Assembly: GCA_902761635.1 (NCBI GenBank)
Contig: CACWLG010000001.1
Span: 133,258-197,257 of the forward strand
Source of the DNA: Oscillospiraceae bacterium
GTDB taxonomy: Bacteria; Bacillota; Clostridia; Oscillospirales; Oscillospiraceae
Direction of reading: 5' to 3'
Length of the DNA: 64,000 nucleotides
A program made the position numbers and the translations under genes. How positions within the stretch are numbered: the first letter of the stretch is position 1; each line of letters opens with the position of its first letter. This document shows, piece by piece, positions 51,527 through 60,541 of this stretch. Below the pieces are notes generated by a model that had not been told where the DNA came from, did no database searches, and worked only from the letters and a program-made list of their open reading frames with translations.

Positions 51527-51577
51527 ATTATAGATTACTTGAGAAGACTTGTCAACACAAATTTCTTATAGTATAAT
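51527..51577. promoter_or_regulatory. Divergent promoters with overlapping -35 boxes (DUF177-rpmF and RluA)
   Basis: Minus strand: TTGACA (51550-51555), 17 bp, TATAAT (51527-51532), driving DUF177-rpmF. Plus strand: TTGTCA (51549-51554), 17 bp, TATAAT (51572-51577), driving the pseudouridine synthase gene. The two -35 boxes share five base pairs, so RNA polymerase cannot occupy both at once. Confidence 0.85.
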
Positions 51578-51616
51578 GCAAAAAAAATCTGATTCGGAAG
51601 GGACTTTTTTGTACAA

Positions 51617-52594
51617 ATGAAGGAGTTTACCATTCGGGACAACGATGCCGGGCAGCGGCTGGACCGATTTGTGGGCAAGGCGGTGCCCCTGCTGCCGGAG
51701 TCCCTGCTGCAGAAATACATCCGCTTAAAGCGCATCAAGCTCAATGGCAAGGGCGCCAAACGTGACACGCGGCTCAACAAGGATGATGTGATCCAGCTCT
51801 ACATCAACGACGAGTTTTTTGAAAAGCCGCGGGAGGAAAACTCCTGGCTCAAGGTGGGTACGCCCCGGCTGAACATCGTCTATGAGGATGAAAACATTCT
51901 CCTGCTCGATAAAAAGCCCGGCGTCCTCTGTCACAGCGCCGGGGTCTGGGACTACAACACCCTGATCGCCAACGTCCAGGCCTACATGGCCCAGAAGGGC
52001 GAGTGGCGGCCGAAGGAGGAAAACAGCTTCGCCCCAGCCCTCTGCAACCGCATCGACCGCAACACGGGCGGCATCGTCATCGCCGCGAAGAACGCGGAGG
52101 CCCTTCGCATCCTCAACGACAAGATCCGCGACCGGGAGATCGAGAAGTACTATCTCTGCGCCGTGCAGGGAAAACCCCGGCCCGCCGCCGGGAGGCTTGA
52201 AAACTATCTTTTTAAGGACGCGAAGAAAAACCAGGTTTTCATCAAGGAAAAGCCTGAGCCGGGCGCAAAAACCGCCGTTACGGAGTATCGGGTGCTGCTC
52301 AGCCGCGGGCCCCTGTCGCTGGTGGAGTGCCGGCTTCTCACCGGGCGCACCCATCAGATCCGCGCCCAGATGGCCCATGCGGGCTGGCCGCTTTTGGGCG
52401 ACGGCAAGTACGGCAGCGAGCGCTTCAACAAGGGCTTTGAGGAAAAGGGTCAGGCCCTCTATTCCTACCGCCTGCGCTTCGACTTCCCGACCGACGCGGG
52501 CCTGCTCGAATACCTGCGCGGCAGAGAGTTTCGCGTGCAGCAGGTGGACTTTGCGGAAAAATACTTCGGCGTCACGGAGCTTTCGTTTGAATAG
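51617..52594 (+). CDS. RluA-family pseudouridine synthase
   Basis: A 325-residue enzyme with an N-terminal S4 RNA-binding domain (about 13-60) and an RluA catalytic domain. The catalytic Asp147 lies in NRIDRNTGGI, and the later motifs LLTGRTHQIRAQM and LLGDGKYG are intact. It isomerises uridine in ribosomal or other RNA; RluC and RluD subtypes cannot be told apart here. It has its own promoter and lies divergent from the DUF177-rpmF unit. There is no obvious ribosome site, since the transcript would start about 35 nt upstream with an A-rich leader. Confidence 0.9.
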   Translation: MKEFTIRDNDAGQRLDRFVGKAVPLLPESLLQKYIRLKRIKLNGKGAKRDTRLNKDDVIQLYINDEFFEKPREENSWLKVGTPRLNIVYEDENILLLDKKPGVLCHSAGVWDYNTLIANVQAYMAQKGEWRPKEENSFAPALCNRIDRNTGGIVIAAKNAEALRILNDKIRDREIEKYYLCAVQGKPRPAAGRLENYLFKDAKKNQVFIKEKPEPGAKTAVTEYRVLLSRGPLSLVECRLLTGRTHQIRAQMAHAGWPLLGDGKYGSERFNKGFEEKGQALYSYRLRFDFPTDAGLLEYLRGREFRVQQVDFAEKYFGVTELSFE

Positions 52595-52638
52595 GTGCGG
52601 CTGCTTTCTGCCGCCGGCTGCAGAAGCAAAAAGCAGAG

Positions 52639-52669
52639 GGGTGTGTGCAGAAGGGAAAAGCACACACCC
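52639..52669 (+). terminator. Terminator after the pseudouridine synthase gene
   Basis: A 10-bp stem (52639-52648, 52660-52669) with an 11-nt loop and six following T on the plus strand, between converging genes. Confidence 0.88.
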
Positions 52670-52678
52670 TTTTTTATA

Positions 52679-54313
52679 TCACGCCATCTCTTTGCCGTCC
52701 ACGGTGACCTTGCGGCAGTCATAGATCTGGTAAAAATCGCCCGGAATATCGTGGATATTGCAGCGCTCGATATTCACGCTGCGGCAGCCGTCAAAGCTGA
52801 AGGCACCGTAGCTGCAGTGGTGGATCTCGGTGAAGCGGATGTCCATATCGCTGCAGTTGGCCGCCGTGACGCCCATTACCCCGCAGCCGTAAAGAGAGCA
52901 GTTTTCGACCGTGACGCCATCGGTGCCCATGAAGTTCAGCACCCCGCCCGCGCACTCGCTGATGCCGGCCGTGTGCCCGGCGGTGAAGCCCTCGAGGCGG
53001 ATACCGCCGCAATTTTCAAAGCTGAGCACATCGGCATAGCGGGGCTCTGCCACGATGCTCGCCATGATGGGGCTTGCGCCGACGATTTTCAGGTTCTGCA
53101 CATTCCGGATCACAAGTCCCGGCCCGTCGTAGCAGGGCATCCAGTCATAGTATTCCCCGGCGTCGGTGCCGTAGCCTGCGGCCTCGCTCAGATTATAGAC
53201 GCCGTTTTCAAGATAAACGGAGGTGTCCGGGGCGATGGAGGCCAACAGCTCGTCCACCGTGCGCACATGGATCATGCCGTCCTCGGAGGGCGCCGGTGCC
53301 TCGATGGGGGCCGCCTCCGCCGGGGCGCTCCACTTCGCGTCCTTCTTGAGGGTGAGGGCCTCGAGTTCCGCATCCTCATATGCTTTGCCGTCCGGGTCCA
53401 CAACGCGCTCGCTCGTGCGCCACTGCTCGTCATACCAGCCGTAGGAGCAGGTGTTGTTCTTAAAGGCGCAGCCGTCCACCGTGACCGGATTGACCGCGCA
53501 GAGGAACATGCCGTTAAATGTGTTGCCGCTGACCTCGCAGCCGGCGAGGGTGATGCCGCGCGAGGCGTTTGCCTCCATCAGGGAGCTGCTGGCGCAGCTT
53601 CGCACGAAGGTGTTGATGACCGCGCAGTCCCGGCAGCCGGAGTAGGAGAAGATGCCGCTGTAGCCCTCGATGCCGTAGACAGAGCAGTTGTCCAGAAGGA
53701 TGTCCGCCCCGGCATTGGCGTAGAGGGCGCCGTAGCTGCAGTCCCGGATCGTGGTGCTCAGGGCGCGCACGCCGCGGCTGCGGTCGATCTCCAGGCCGTA
53801 GGTGCCGCAGCCGTAGAGGTCGCAGCGCTCCACCGTCACGTCCCGGCAGGAGCTCAGGTTCACGACCGCGCCGGTGCAGAAGCCAGGGCCGTCGGTGTGG
53901 CCCGCGGTGAAGCCCTCCAGCCGGAGGCCGCGGCAGTTGTCGAATTTCAGCACGCAGGCATAGCGGGGCCTTGTCACGATCTCGACCCCGGGCTTTTCTG
54001 CGCGGATGGTGAGATTGTCCACGCCGTCGATCGCAAGCTCCCAGCCGTCGTCATAGATCTCGTTCCAGCCGTAGTATTTGCTGCCGTACACGCCGTAGCC
54101 CTGGGCTTCGGTGAGGTTGTAGCTGCGGCCGGTGAGGGTGATGGTGGTGTTCGGCGCAATGGCCTTCAAAAGCTCGTCCACCGTGGCAGCCTCCACAGCA
54201 GCGGGCTCTGCCGTCTCCGCCGCCGTGGCGGACATCGGGATCGCCGCTGCCGCCAAGAGCAGCAGCAGGGCCAGGATTGCGGAGAGGACAACACGTTTTT
54301 CCTTGATGATCAT
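52679..54313 (-). CDS. Secreted protein with two right-handed beta-helix domains
   Basis: A 544-residue exported protein. Signal peptide residues 1-31 (cleavage after ATAAE). It consists of two homologous halves, about 42-290 and 370-540, joined by a Pro/Ala/Glu linker. Each half opens with TVDELLxxIAP, then YNLxEAxGYG, YADVLxFxNC-type and LEGFTAGHT segments, then repeating turns such as VTVERCDLYGCG, as in parallel beta-helix proteins of the pectate-lyase superfamily. Catalytic residues for lyase activity cannot be identified, so carbohydrate binding or a structural role is equally possible. Confidence 0.75.
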   Translation of the reverse strand: MIIKEKRVVLSAILALLLLLAAAAIPMSATAAETAEPAAVEAATVDELLKAIAPNTTITLTGRSYNLTEAQGYGVYGSKYYGWNEIYDDGWELAIDGVDNLTIRAEKPGVEIVTRPRYACVLKFDNCRGLRLEGFTAGHTDGPGFCTGAVVNLSSCRDVTVERCDLYGCGTYGLEIDRSRGVRALSTTIRDCSYGALYANAGADILLDNCSVYGIEGYSGIFSYSGCRDCAVINTFVRSCASSSLMEANASRGITLAGCEVSGNTFNGMFLCAVNPVTVDGCAFKNNTCSYGWYDEQWRTSERVVDPDGKAYEDAELEALTLKKDAKWSAPAEAAPIEAPAPSEDGMIHVRTVDELLASIAPDTSVYLENGVYNLSEAAGYGTDAGEYYDWMPCYDGPGLVIRNVQNLKIVGASPIMASIVAEPRYADVLSFENCGGIRLEGFTAGHTAGISECAGGVLNFMGTDGVTVENCSLYGCGVMGVTAANCSDMDIRFTEIHHCSYGAFSFDGCRSVNIERCNIHDIPGDFYQIYDCRKVTVDGKEMA

Positions 54314-54442
54314 GGCATCTGGTCTCCTTTCAGGTTCGGGATCATATTGTGTTCAACGGTATAGACGAAGCCGCCCGGGAAATGTTCCCGCCGCATCTAT
54401 GTAAAACCGCTTCAGATTCTTGCAGGTTTTTGCGAAATTCTT

Positions 54443-54471
54443 TTGACAAATCCCATTTCATGGGTTACACT
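54443..54471 (+). promoter_or_regulatory. Promoter of the Pro/Ala-linker lipoprotein gene
   Basis: TTGACA (54443-54448), a 17-bp spacer that contains a CCCAT/ATGGG inverted repeat, and TACACT (54466-54471), 56 bp upstream of the ATG at 54527. Confidence 0.7.
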
Positions 54472-54526
54472 AAGCTGTGTATACAGTCTCTGTGTATAAT
54501 ACTTGATTTTGAAAGAGGAAGCACTT

Positions 54527-55204
54527 ATGAAAAACAGGATCATTGCGATGGCCCTTGTTATAGTCATGCTGTTCGCCCTGTCCGCCTGCGGCAAGAAGCA
54601 GGAGACCGCACCCACCCCCGCGCCGACTGAGGCGCCCGCCGCGCCGACCGAGGCACCGGCTACCCCTGCCCCCACGGCAGAGCCGACGCCCGCGCCTTCT
54701 GCCGAGCCCACCCCCGCCGGGGTCGAGCCGGATTCCGGCGTGCACACCATCAAGAGCTCAACCAAGAACTTCAGCATTGATTACGACAGCAAGTATGTCG
54801 CAAACGAGCTGCCGAGCGGCGCCATCATCATCAACGCCGGCACCGAAGAGGGGATCCCCTATGTGACCGTTTCCATCATGGAAAAGGAGATCATGGGCCA
54901 GCAGAACGTGACGGATGCCACCACCTATCTGCTCAGCCTCTCCCAGTCCGTGGTTGAGGAACTGGGCGACGCCATCATCAGCGCCCCCAGTCAGCTCCCC
55001 TCCCCCATTGAGGGCCGGGATCTGATCGGCTTCTACTATGTCTTCCAGGACGGCGGCAACAACATCGTCTGCACCTACTTTGCCGAGAAGGCCGCGGACG
55101 ACAGCATTGTGGTCTACAACGCCCGCTCTCTCGAGGGCGAGGATCTCACCACCGTCAATTCCATCCTGCAGCTTGCGGTCGAGTCCTTCAAGCTCGGCGC
55201 ATGA
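54527..55204 (+). CDS. Surface lipoprotein of unknown function
   Basis: A 225-residue protein with signal peptide and lipobox LSAC (Cys20). A low-complexity Pro/Thr/Ala/Glu spacer follows (about 24-70), then a folded alpha/beta domain of about 150 residues with FSIDYDSKYVANEL and a C-terminal helix (VNSILQLAVESFKL). The build resembles PsbP-like or small sensor-type lipoproteins of Clostridia, but no family is claimed. The start at 54527 has an AGAGGAAG site; an in-frame ATG 8 codons earlier lacks one. Confidence 0.65.
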   Translation: MKNRIIAMALVIVMLFALSACGKKQETAPTPAPTEAPAAPTEAPATPAPTAEPTPAPSAEPTPAGVEPDSGVHTIKSSTKNFSIDYDSKYVANELPSGAIIINAGTEEGIPYVTVSIMEKEIMGQQNVTDATTYLLSLSQSVVEELGDAIISAPSQLPSPIEGRDLIGFYYVFQDGGNNIVCTYFAEKAADDSIVVYNARSLEGEDLTTVNSILQLAVESFKLGA

Positions 55205-55224
55205 CCTGCGCTCTCGTCATCATG

Positions 55225-55250
55225 AACGCCGCCCCGGTTGGGGCGGCGTT
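55225..55250. terminator. Terminator between the lipoprotein and ABC-F genes
   Basis: An 11-bp perfect GC-rich stem (55225-55235, 55240-55250), GGTT loop, then TTTTT on the plus strand, 20 bp past the lipoprotein stop. Confidence 0.92.
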
Positions 55251-55253
55251 TTT

Positions 55254-56861
55254 TTATCCCCTCACGTTCTGCTCCAGCTCGCTGATGTGCATGTACTCAT
55301 CGTAGCTGCAGCGGCGGTCGATGATCCCGTCGTCGGTGATCTCGATGATGCGGTTGGCCACGGTCTGGGTGAGCTGGTGGTCATGGCAGGAGAAAAGGAT
55401 GTTGTACTTGAAGGCCTCGAGGCCGTTATTGAGCGCGGCGATGCTCTCAAGATCCAGATGGTTCGTCGGCTGGTCGAGCAGCAGGAAGTTCGCGCCCGAC
55501 AGCATCATGCGGCTGAGCATGCACCGCACCTTCTCTCCACCGGAGAGCACCTTCACCTGCTTGTACACATCGTCCCCAGAGAAGAGCATGCGCCCGAGGA
55601 AGGTGCGCAGATAGCTCTCGCGCTTATCCTCGGAAAACTGGCGCATCCAGTCGATGAGATCATAGTCGCAGTTTTCAAAATAGCTGTTGTGGTCCTTGGG
55701 GAAATAGCTCGGTTCGATGCTGGCGCCCCACTTGACCGTGCCGGAATCCGGCTCCTCCTCGCCCATGAGGATCTTGTAGAGCATCGTGACCGCAAGCTCG
55801 TTTTTCCCGACGAGGGCGATCTTGTCCTCCTTGCCGACAATGAAGCTTACGTTGTTGAGAAGCTTCACCCCGTCCACGGTCTTGGAGACCTCGGTGACGA
55901 AGAGACGGTCCTTGCCCGGCTCGCGGTTGGCCTTGAAGCCCACCCAGGGATAGCGGCGGTTGGAGGCGGGCAGCTCCTCCACGGTGATCTTGTCCAGGAG
56001 CTTGCGGCGCGAGGTGGCCTGGCGGGACTTGGACTTGTTCGCCGAGAAGCGGGCGATAAAGGTCTGCAGCTCCTGGATCTTCTGCTCGGCCTTCTTGTTC
56101 TGATCCTTGATGAGCTTCTGGATGAGCTGGCTGGACTCGTACCAGAAGTCGTAGTTGCCCACGTACATCTTGATCTTGCCGTAGTCGATGTCCACGATGT
56201 GGGTGCAGACGTTGTTGAGGAAATAGCGGTCATGGCTTACGACGAGCACGGTTCCCTCGTAATCCATCAGGAAGTCCTCCAGCCACACGACGCTTGCCAG
56301 GTCGAGGTTGTTGGTCGGCTCGTCCAGCAGGATCACGTCGGGGTGGCCGAAGAGGGCCTGAGCCAGCAGCACCTTGACCTTGAGCCGGGGGTCCATGTCC
56401 CGCATCAGCTCCTGATGCAGCCCCACATCCACGCCGAGGCCCTGGAGGATGCGGCCTGCGTCGCTCTCGGCCTCCCAGCCGCCGAGCTCGGCAAACTCCT
56501 CCTCCAGCTCCGAGGCGCGGATCCCGTCCTCGTCGTTGAAGTCCGGCTTTTCGTAGAGGGCGTCCTTCTCTTTGCCGCAGGCGTAGAGGCGGGGATTGCC
56601 CATGATGACGGTGTCGAGCACCGTATAGTCGTCATAGAGGCTCTGGTTCTGCTTGAGCACGGACATGCGCTGTTTGGGGTCGAGGGTCACCGAGCCGCTG
56701 GTGGGCTCGAGTTCGCCGGAGAGGATCTTGATGAAGGTGGACTTGCCCGCGCCGTTTGCGCCGATGATGCCGTAGCAGTTGCCGGGCGTGAACTGCAGGT
56801 CCACGCGGGAAAAGAGCACGGTCGGCCCGAACTGGATGGAAAGATCGTTGACAGTCAGCAT
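55254..56861 (-). CDS. ABC-F family ribosome-associated ATPase (YbiT-like)
   Basis: A 535-residue soluble protein with two ABC domains and no membrane segments, the ABC-F plan of translation factors that bind the ribosomal E site. Domain 1 has Walker A GANGAGKS (residues 34-41) and LLDEPTNNLD. The linker (about 240-305) is helical and basic. Domain 2 has LSGGEKVR and LLDQPTNHLD, but its Walker A reads GKNELAVTM, lacking the usual Gly-Lys-Ser/Thr. The second Walker B has Gln in place of Glu. The second site may thus bind but not hydrolyse ATP. Confidence 0.88.
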   Translation of the reverse strand: MLTVNDLSIQFGPTVLFSRVDLQFTPGNCYGIIGANGAGKSTFIKILSGELEPTSGSVTLDPKQRMSVLKQNQSLYDDYTVLDTVIMGNPRLYACGKEKDALYEKPDFNDEDGIRASELEEEFAELGGWEAESDAGRILQGLGVDVGLHQELMRDMDPRLKVKVLLAQALFGHPDVILLDEPTNNLDLASVVWLEDFLMDYEGTVLVVSHDRYFLNNVCTHIVDIDYGKIKMYVGNYDFWYESSQLIQKLIKDQNKKAEQKIQELQTFIARFSANKSKSRQATSRRKLLDKITVEELPASNRRYPWVGFKANREPGKDRLFVTEVSKTVDGVKLLNNVSFIVGKEDKIALVGKNELAVTMLYKILMGEEEPDSGTVKWGASIEPSYFPKDHNSYFENCDYDLIDWMRQFSEDKRESYLRTFLGRMLFSGDDVYKQVKVLSGGEKVRCMLSRMMLSGANFLLLDQPTNHLDLESIAALNNGLEAFKYNILFSCHDHQLTQTVANRIIEITDDGIIDRRCSYDEYMHISELEQNVRG

Positions 56862-56994
56862 AGCGGTCTCCTGTTAATGTTGATAGTGCCTACAGTATAG
56901 CGTCTTACGCCGCCCGCTGTCAATGCCGATCGGGTAAATCCTGCGGCCCCGAAGCGCCTGTGCAGGCAGAAACCATGCCGCGGCTACATGCCTC

Positions 56995-57023
56995 TTGAAT
57001 CTGGGAGCTGGCTGTGTTATAAT
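56995..57023 (+). promoter_or_regulatory. Promoter of the leucine-rich protein gene
   Basis: TTGAAT (56995-57000), a 17-bp spacer and TATAAT (57018-57023), 53 bp before the ATG at 57076. Confidence 0.75.
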
Positions 57024-57075
57024 TTACATAACAACATACGTTTTTCATTATGCTCTGATTACAGGAGGTATCTTG

Positions 57076-59514
57076 ATGAACACTGTATTTCGCAAGACGC
57101 TGGCGCTGCTGCTGTGTGCGGCGCTGTGCGCCGGCCTGTTTCCCGCCGCCTTTGCCGAGGGCTTCGCCTTCCCGGACGGCACGGTGATCGAGGATACGAT
57201 CGCCTTCCCCGAACCCGATCCCGAGACCCTGATGGCAAGCTTTCCCGTGCGTGAAGAGCCGGAGCTCTCCGTCGAAGAGACGCTGCGCTTCGAGGTGCCC
57301 GGGGATTCCTTTATCATCCCGAAGAGCATGACGCGCATCGAGGAGGAGGCCTTTGCGGGTGTTGTCGGTATGAAGAGCGTGACGATTCCGGCCGGCGTGA
57401 CCGTGATCGGCGAGGGCGCCTTTGACGGCTGCAGCAGCCTGACCGAGGTCTATTTCTTCGGCACCGGCGCCCAGTGGAGCGCCATCAGCATCGGCGCGCG
57501 CAACGACGCCCTGCGCACCTCCACGGTGATCCTCTCCTCCGGTGAGCGCTGGATCCCCGTTACGGCTGCTTTCTTCCCCTCCAACTACTTCCGCGGCTAT
57601 GTCTCCTCCAACCTCGACAAGGACAAGAACGGCTGGCTCAGCGACGCCGAGAGAAGCGCCGTGACGCAGATCAGCTGCTCCGGTACCGAGGCCTCCCCGG
57701 TGAGTCTCGAGACCCTCAAGGGCATCGAGTACTTCCCGAATCTCGCCAAGCTCTACTGCGCCTATGATGGGCTCACCTCCCTGGATGTCAGCGGGAACAC
57801 GAAGCTGGAGCTTCTGCACTGCGCCGGGAACAGCCTGACAAGCCTGGATGTGAGCAAGAACACAAAGCTTACCTGGCTCTCCGTCAGCAGCAACTCTCTG
57901 AGCACCCTGGACCTCACCCGGAACACGGCTCTCGTGACGCTGTATGCCCATTATAACCAGCTGAAAACGCTGGACCTCAGCAAGAACACCGAGCTTGCCA
58001 ATTTCTTCGCCGCCTATAACCTCTTCACGTCCCTCAACCTGAGCGCCAACACCAGGCTGCAAAGTGTGGAGCTGCTCGCCAACAGCCTGACAAGCCTCAA
58101 TCTCAGCAGCAACACCCTGCTGCAGAAGCTCTACTGCGGCAAAAACGCGCTGGTGAGTCTTGATGTCCGCAGCAACACGCTGCTGGGGACCCTCGACTGC
58201 CACGGCAACAATCTGACAAGCCTGGACGTGAGCCGCAGCAGCGCCCTCACGGATCTGAACGTCGCGGAGAACCGCCTCACAACGCTGGACGTCAGCGCCT
58301 GCGCCCAGCTTGAGCGCCTGCAGTGCTACTCAAACCAGCTCACTTCTCTCGCCCTCGGCAGCAACAGCAAGCTTGACCGCCTCAACTGCGCGGGGAACAG
58401 GCTCGCCGAGCTTGACATCCGGCTGTGCGCGCCGCTGCTGAAGGTCTACAGTGAGATAAGCCCGGTCATCAAAAACGGCATCTGCTTTTATTATGTAAGT
58501 GACGATGCTCCCTATCTCGTGTTTGACCAGGCAACCAGCCTGATCACGGGCACCACGCCCACGCCGCCTCCCAGCGGTATCCCCATCAACGCGGTCAATT
58601 TCCCCGATAACATCTTCCGCAGCAAAGTGTCCCAGGACTGCGACACGAACCACGACGGCTATCTCAGCACAAGTGAGATCGGCGCCGTGACCAGCATGAA
58701 CCTGAACAAGCTGTCCATCACCTCGCTCAAGGGCATCGAATACTTCACCTCGCTCGTAAGCCTGTACTGCAACGACAACCTCCTCACCGAGCTTGACGTC
58801 AGCGCCTGCACCTCGCTCGAGTTCCTGCAGTGCTACCGGAACAGGCTCACGACCCTGACACTCGGCAGCAACAGCAGGCTGGCCCGTCTCAACTGCGCCT
58901 ACAACAGTCTCAGCCAGCTTGACATCCGGCAGTGCCCGCAGCTTCTGACCGTGTACAGCGGGTTAACGCCTGCCCTGCAGGACGGCGTTCTCAGCTATTA
59001 CAGGGGCGACGCTTATCCCTATCTCGTGCTCAACCAGGCGACCACCCTGATCACGGGCACTACACCCACGCCCACGCCTCCCGCCGGCAGCGTACCCATC
59101 ACGGCGGCCTACTTCCCCGACCCCACCTTCCGCGCCGGCGTCAAACAGTTTTATGACGAGAACAACGACGGCTATCTCAGCACGTACGAGGCAAGCAAGG
59201 TGACGAGCATGTTCATGGGCGGTATGGGCATCACCTCGCTCCGGGGCATCGAATACTTCACGAGGCTTGAGATCCTGCGCTGCTTCAACAACGGGCTCAC
59301 CACGCTCGACATCAGCAGCCTGTCGAATCTGCGCATCCTCGAGTGCTACGGCAACTATCTCAGCTCCATCACCGTCAGCTATTGCCCCTACCTTCGGCAG
59401 GCCCTGAATTACGGCACACGCTCCCGGGTCGTGCACGACAACCGCTATTGTGTCCGGTATACCTACAACACAAATGTCTACTTTGAGTGCGACGAGGGCA
59501 TCAACATCTACTGA
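57076..59514 (+). CDS. Secreted leucine-rich repeat protein with EF-hand-like modules
   Basis: An 812-residue exported protein behind AGGAGG. Signal peptide about 1-26. A BspA-like leucine-rich segment follows (VTVIGEGAFDGCSSLTEV, near 105-122). Then come three modules that each begin with a calcium-loop-like stretch (DKDKNGWLSDAE near 185, DTNHDGYLSTSE near 525, DENNDGYLSTYE near 695) and continue SLKGIEYF into LRR strands such as LTSLDVSxNTxL repeated about 21 residues apart. Short Thr/Pro linkers (TPTPP) separate the modules. Such proteins are usually surface adhesins or ligand binders. No sortase motif or membrane anchor is seen. Confidence 0.8.
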   Translation: MNTVFRKTLALLLCAALCAGLFPAAFAEGFAFPDGTVIEDTIAFPEPDPETLMASFPVREEPELSVEETLRFEVPGDSFIIPKSMTRIEEEAFAGVVGMKSVTIPAGVTVIGEGAFDGCSSLTEVYFFGTGAQWSAISIGARNDALRTSTVILSSGERWIPVTAAFFPSNYFRGYVSSNLDKDKNGWLSDAERSAVTQISCSGTEASPVSLETLKGIEYFPNLAKLYCAYDGLTSLDVSGNTKLELLHCAGNSLTSLDVSKNTKLTWLSVSSNSLSTLDLTRNTALVTLYAHYNQLKTLDLSKNTELANFFAAYNLFTSLNLSANTRLQSVELLANSLTSLNLSSNTLLQKLYCGKNALVSLDVRSNTLLGTLDCHGNNLTSLDVSRSSALTDLNVAENRLTTLDVSACAQLERLQCYSNQLTSLALGSNSKLDRLNCAGNRLAELDIRLCAPLLKVYSEISPVIKNGICFYYVSDDAPYLVFDQATSLITGTTPTPPPSGIPINAVNFPDNIFRSKVSQDCDTNHDGYLSTSEIGAVTSMNLNKLSITSLKGIEYFTSLVSLYCNDNLLTELDVSACTSLEFLQCYRNRLTTLTLGSNSRLARLNCAYNSLSQLDIRQCPQLLTVYSGLTPALQDGVLSYYRGDAYPYLVLNQATTLITGTTPTPTPPAGSVPITAAYFPDPTFRAGVKQFYDENNDGYLSTYEASKVTSMFMGGMGITSLRGIEYFTRLEILRCFNNGLTTLDISSLSNLRILECYGNYLSSITVSYCPYLRQALNYGTRSRVVHDNRYCVRYTYNTNVYFECDEGINIY

Positions 59515-59541
59515 AACCGGAACTGTACAGACTTCAAATCC

Positions 59542-59571
59542 GCAGGGGCCGATCCGATGATCGGCCCCTGC
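59542..59571 (+). terminator. Terminator after the leucine-rich protein gene
   Basis: A 13-bp perfect stem (59542-59554, 59559-59571) and five T. Its arms contain the same GGGGCCGATC/GATCGGCCCC core as the dispersed repeat family at 7391-7691, which suggests a repeat recruited as a terminator. Confidence 0.9.
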
Positions 59572-59660
59572 TTTTTCCGCCGTTTTTCCGGACAAAAGCC
59601 GCGGGACACAGAACGACTTGCCCAAAAAAATCGGGCCTATTCATTTTATAAGTGTTTATC

Positions 59661-59689
59661 TTGCATAATGCCGGGCCGTGTGTTAGAAT
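59661..59689 (+). promoter_or_regulatory. Promoter of the CooC-like/dehydratase operon
   Basis: TTGCAT (59661-59666), a 17-bp spacer and TAGAAT (59684-59689), 55 bp upstream of the ATG at 59745. Confidence 0.65.
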
Positions 59690-59744
59690 AATCACGATAG
59701 TATATTCGCATACTGTACACTTTTCTCTGACAGGGGGAACGCTT

Positions 59745-60509
59745 ATGGAACAGAAAGCCAAGATTCTTACGGTTGCCGGCAAGGGCGGCGTCGGAAAGAC
59801 CTCCGTATGCGCATCAATCGTGCGTCTTCTGACGGAGCAGTATCCCGACAAGAAGATCCTGGCCATCGACGCAGACCCCGCCGTCGGGCTGTCCGTTGCT
59901 CTTGGTGTGGACGTAAAGCTGACACTGGACGATATTCGCATGAGCATCGTCGACAGCGTGGAAAACGGAGAAACCAAAGAGGCACTGGAGCTTTTGAGCG
60001 AGGCGCGCTTCCGCATCTTTGACGCGCTGGTCGAGATGCCCGGCTTTGCCTTCCTCGCGATCGGCCGGCCGGAGAGCTCCGGCTGTTACTGCAAGGTCAA
60101 TTCCTACCTCAAGGAAGTCATCAGCATCCTTGCCAACAGCTTCGATTACGTGGTTATCGACGGCGAGGCCGGGATCGAGCAGATCCAGCGCCGTGTGATG
60201 GAGAAGGTCACCCACCTCATTCTGGTCACGGACCAGAGCAAGAAGGGCGCGCAGGTCATCGCAACCATCAAGCAGGTCGCCGATGAGCTGATCGCTTATG
60301 ACAGGATCGGCGTCATTGTCAACCGGGTCACGAATCCTGAGCTTGTCAGCGAGTTCAAGACCCCCGGCGTTGACGTTCTCGCCTGGATCCCCGCCGACAG
60401 CGCTTTTGCCGCAAACGACATCATGGGCAAAAGCGTGATGGAGCTGAGCGCGGATTCCGCCATGCTCAAGGGCGTGAAGGAAGCACTCCGCAACATAGAG
60501 ATTCTGTAA
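59745..60509 (+). CDS. CooC-like metal-cluster maturation ATPase
   Basis: A 254-residue MinD/ParA-class ATPase. The deviant P-loop GKGGVGKTS (residues 12-20), the switch DADPA (42-46) and a CxC motif (Cys114, Cys116 in SGCYCKVN) match CooC, the nickel-insertion factor of CO dehydrogenase, where the CxC pair binds metal at the dimer interface. No CO dehydrogenase genes are here. It is first in an operon with 2-hydroxyacyl-CoA dehydratase-like subunits, so it probably matures or loads their metal clusters. The start at 59745 follows AGGGGGAAC. Confidence 0.8.
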   Translation: MEQKAKILTVAGKGGVGKTSVCASIVRLLTEQYPDKKILAIDADPAVGLSVALGVDVKLTLDDIRMSIVDSVENGETKEALELLSEARFRIFDALVEMPGFAFLAIGRPESSGCYCKVNSYLKEVISILANSFDYVVIDGEAGIEQIQRRVMEKVTHLILVTDQSKKGAQVIATIKQVADELIAYDRIGVIVNRVTNPELVSEFKTPGVDVLAWIPADSAFAANDIMGKSVMELSADSAMLKGVKEALRNIEIL

Positions 60510-60541
60510 TTTCGTAAATTTAGGAAAAAGAGGTGTAACAT

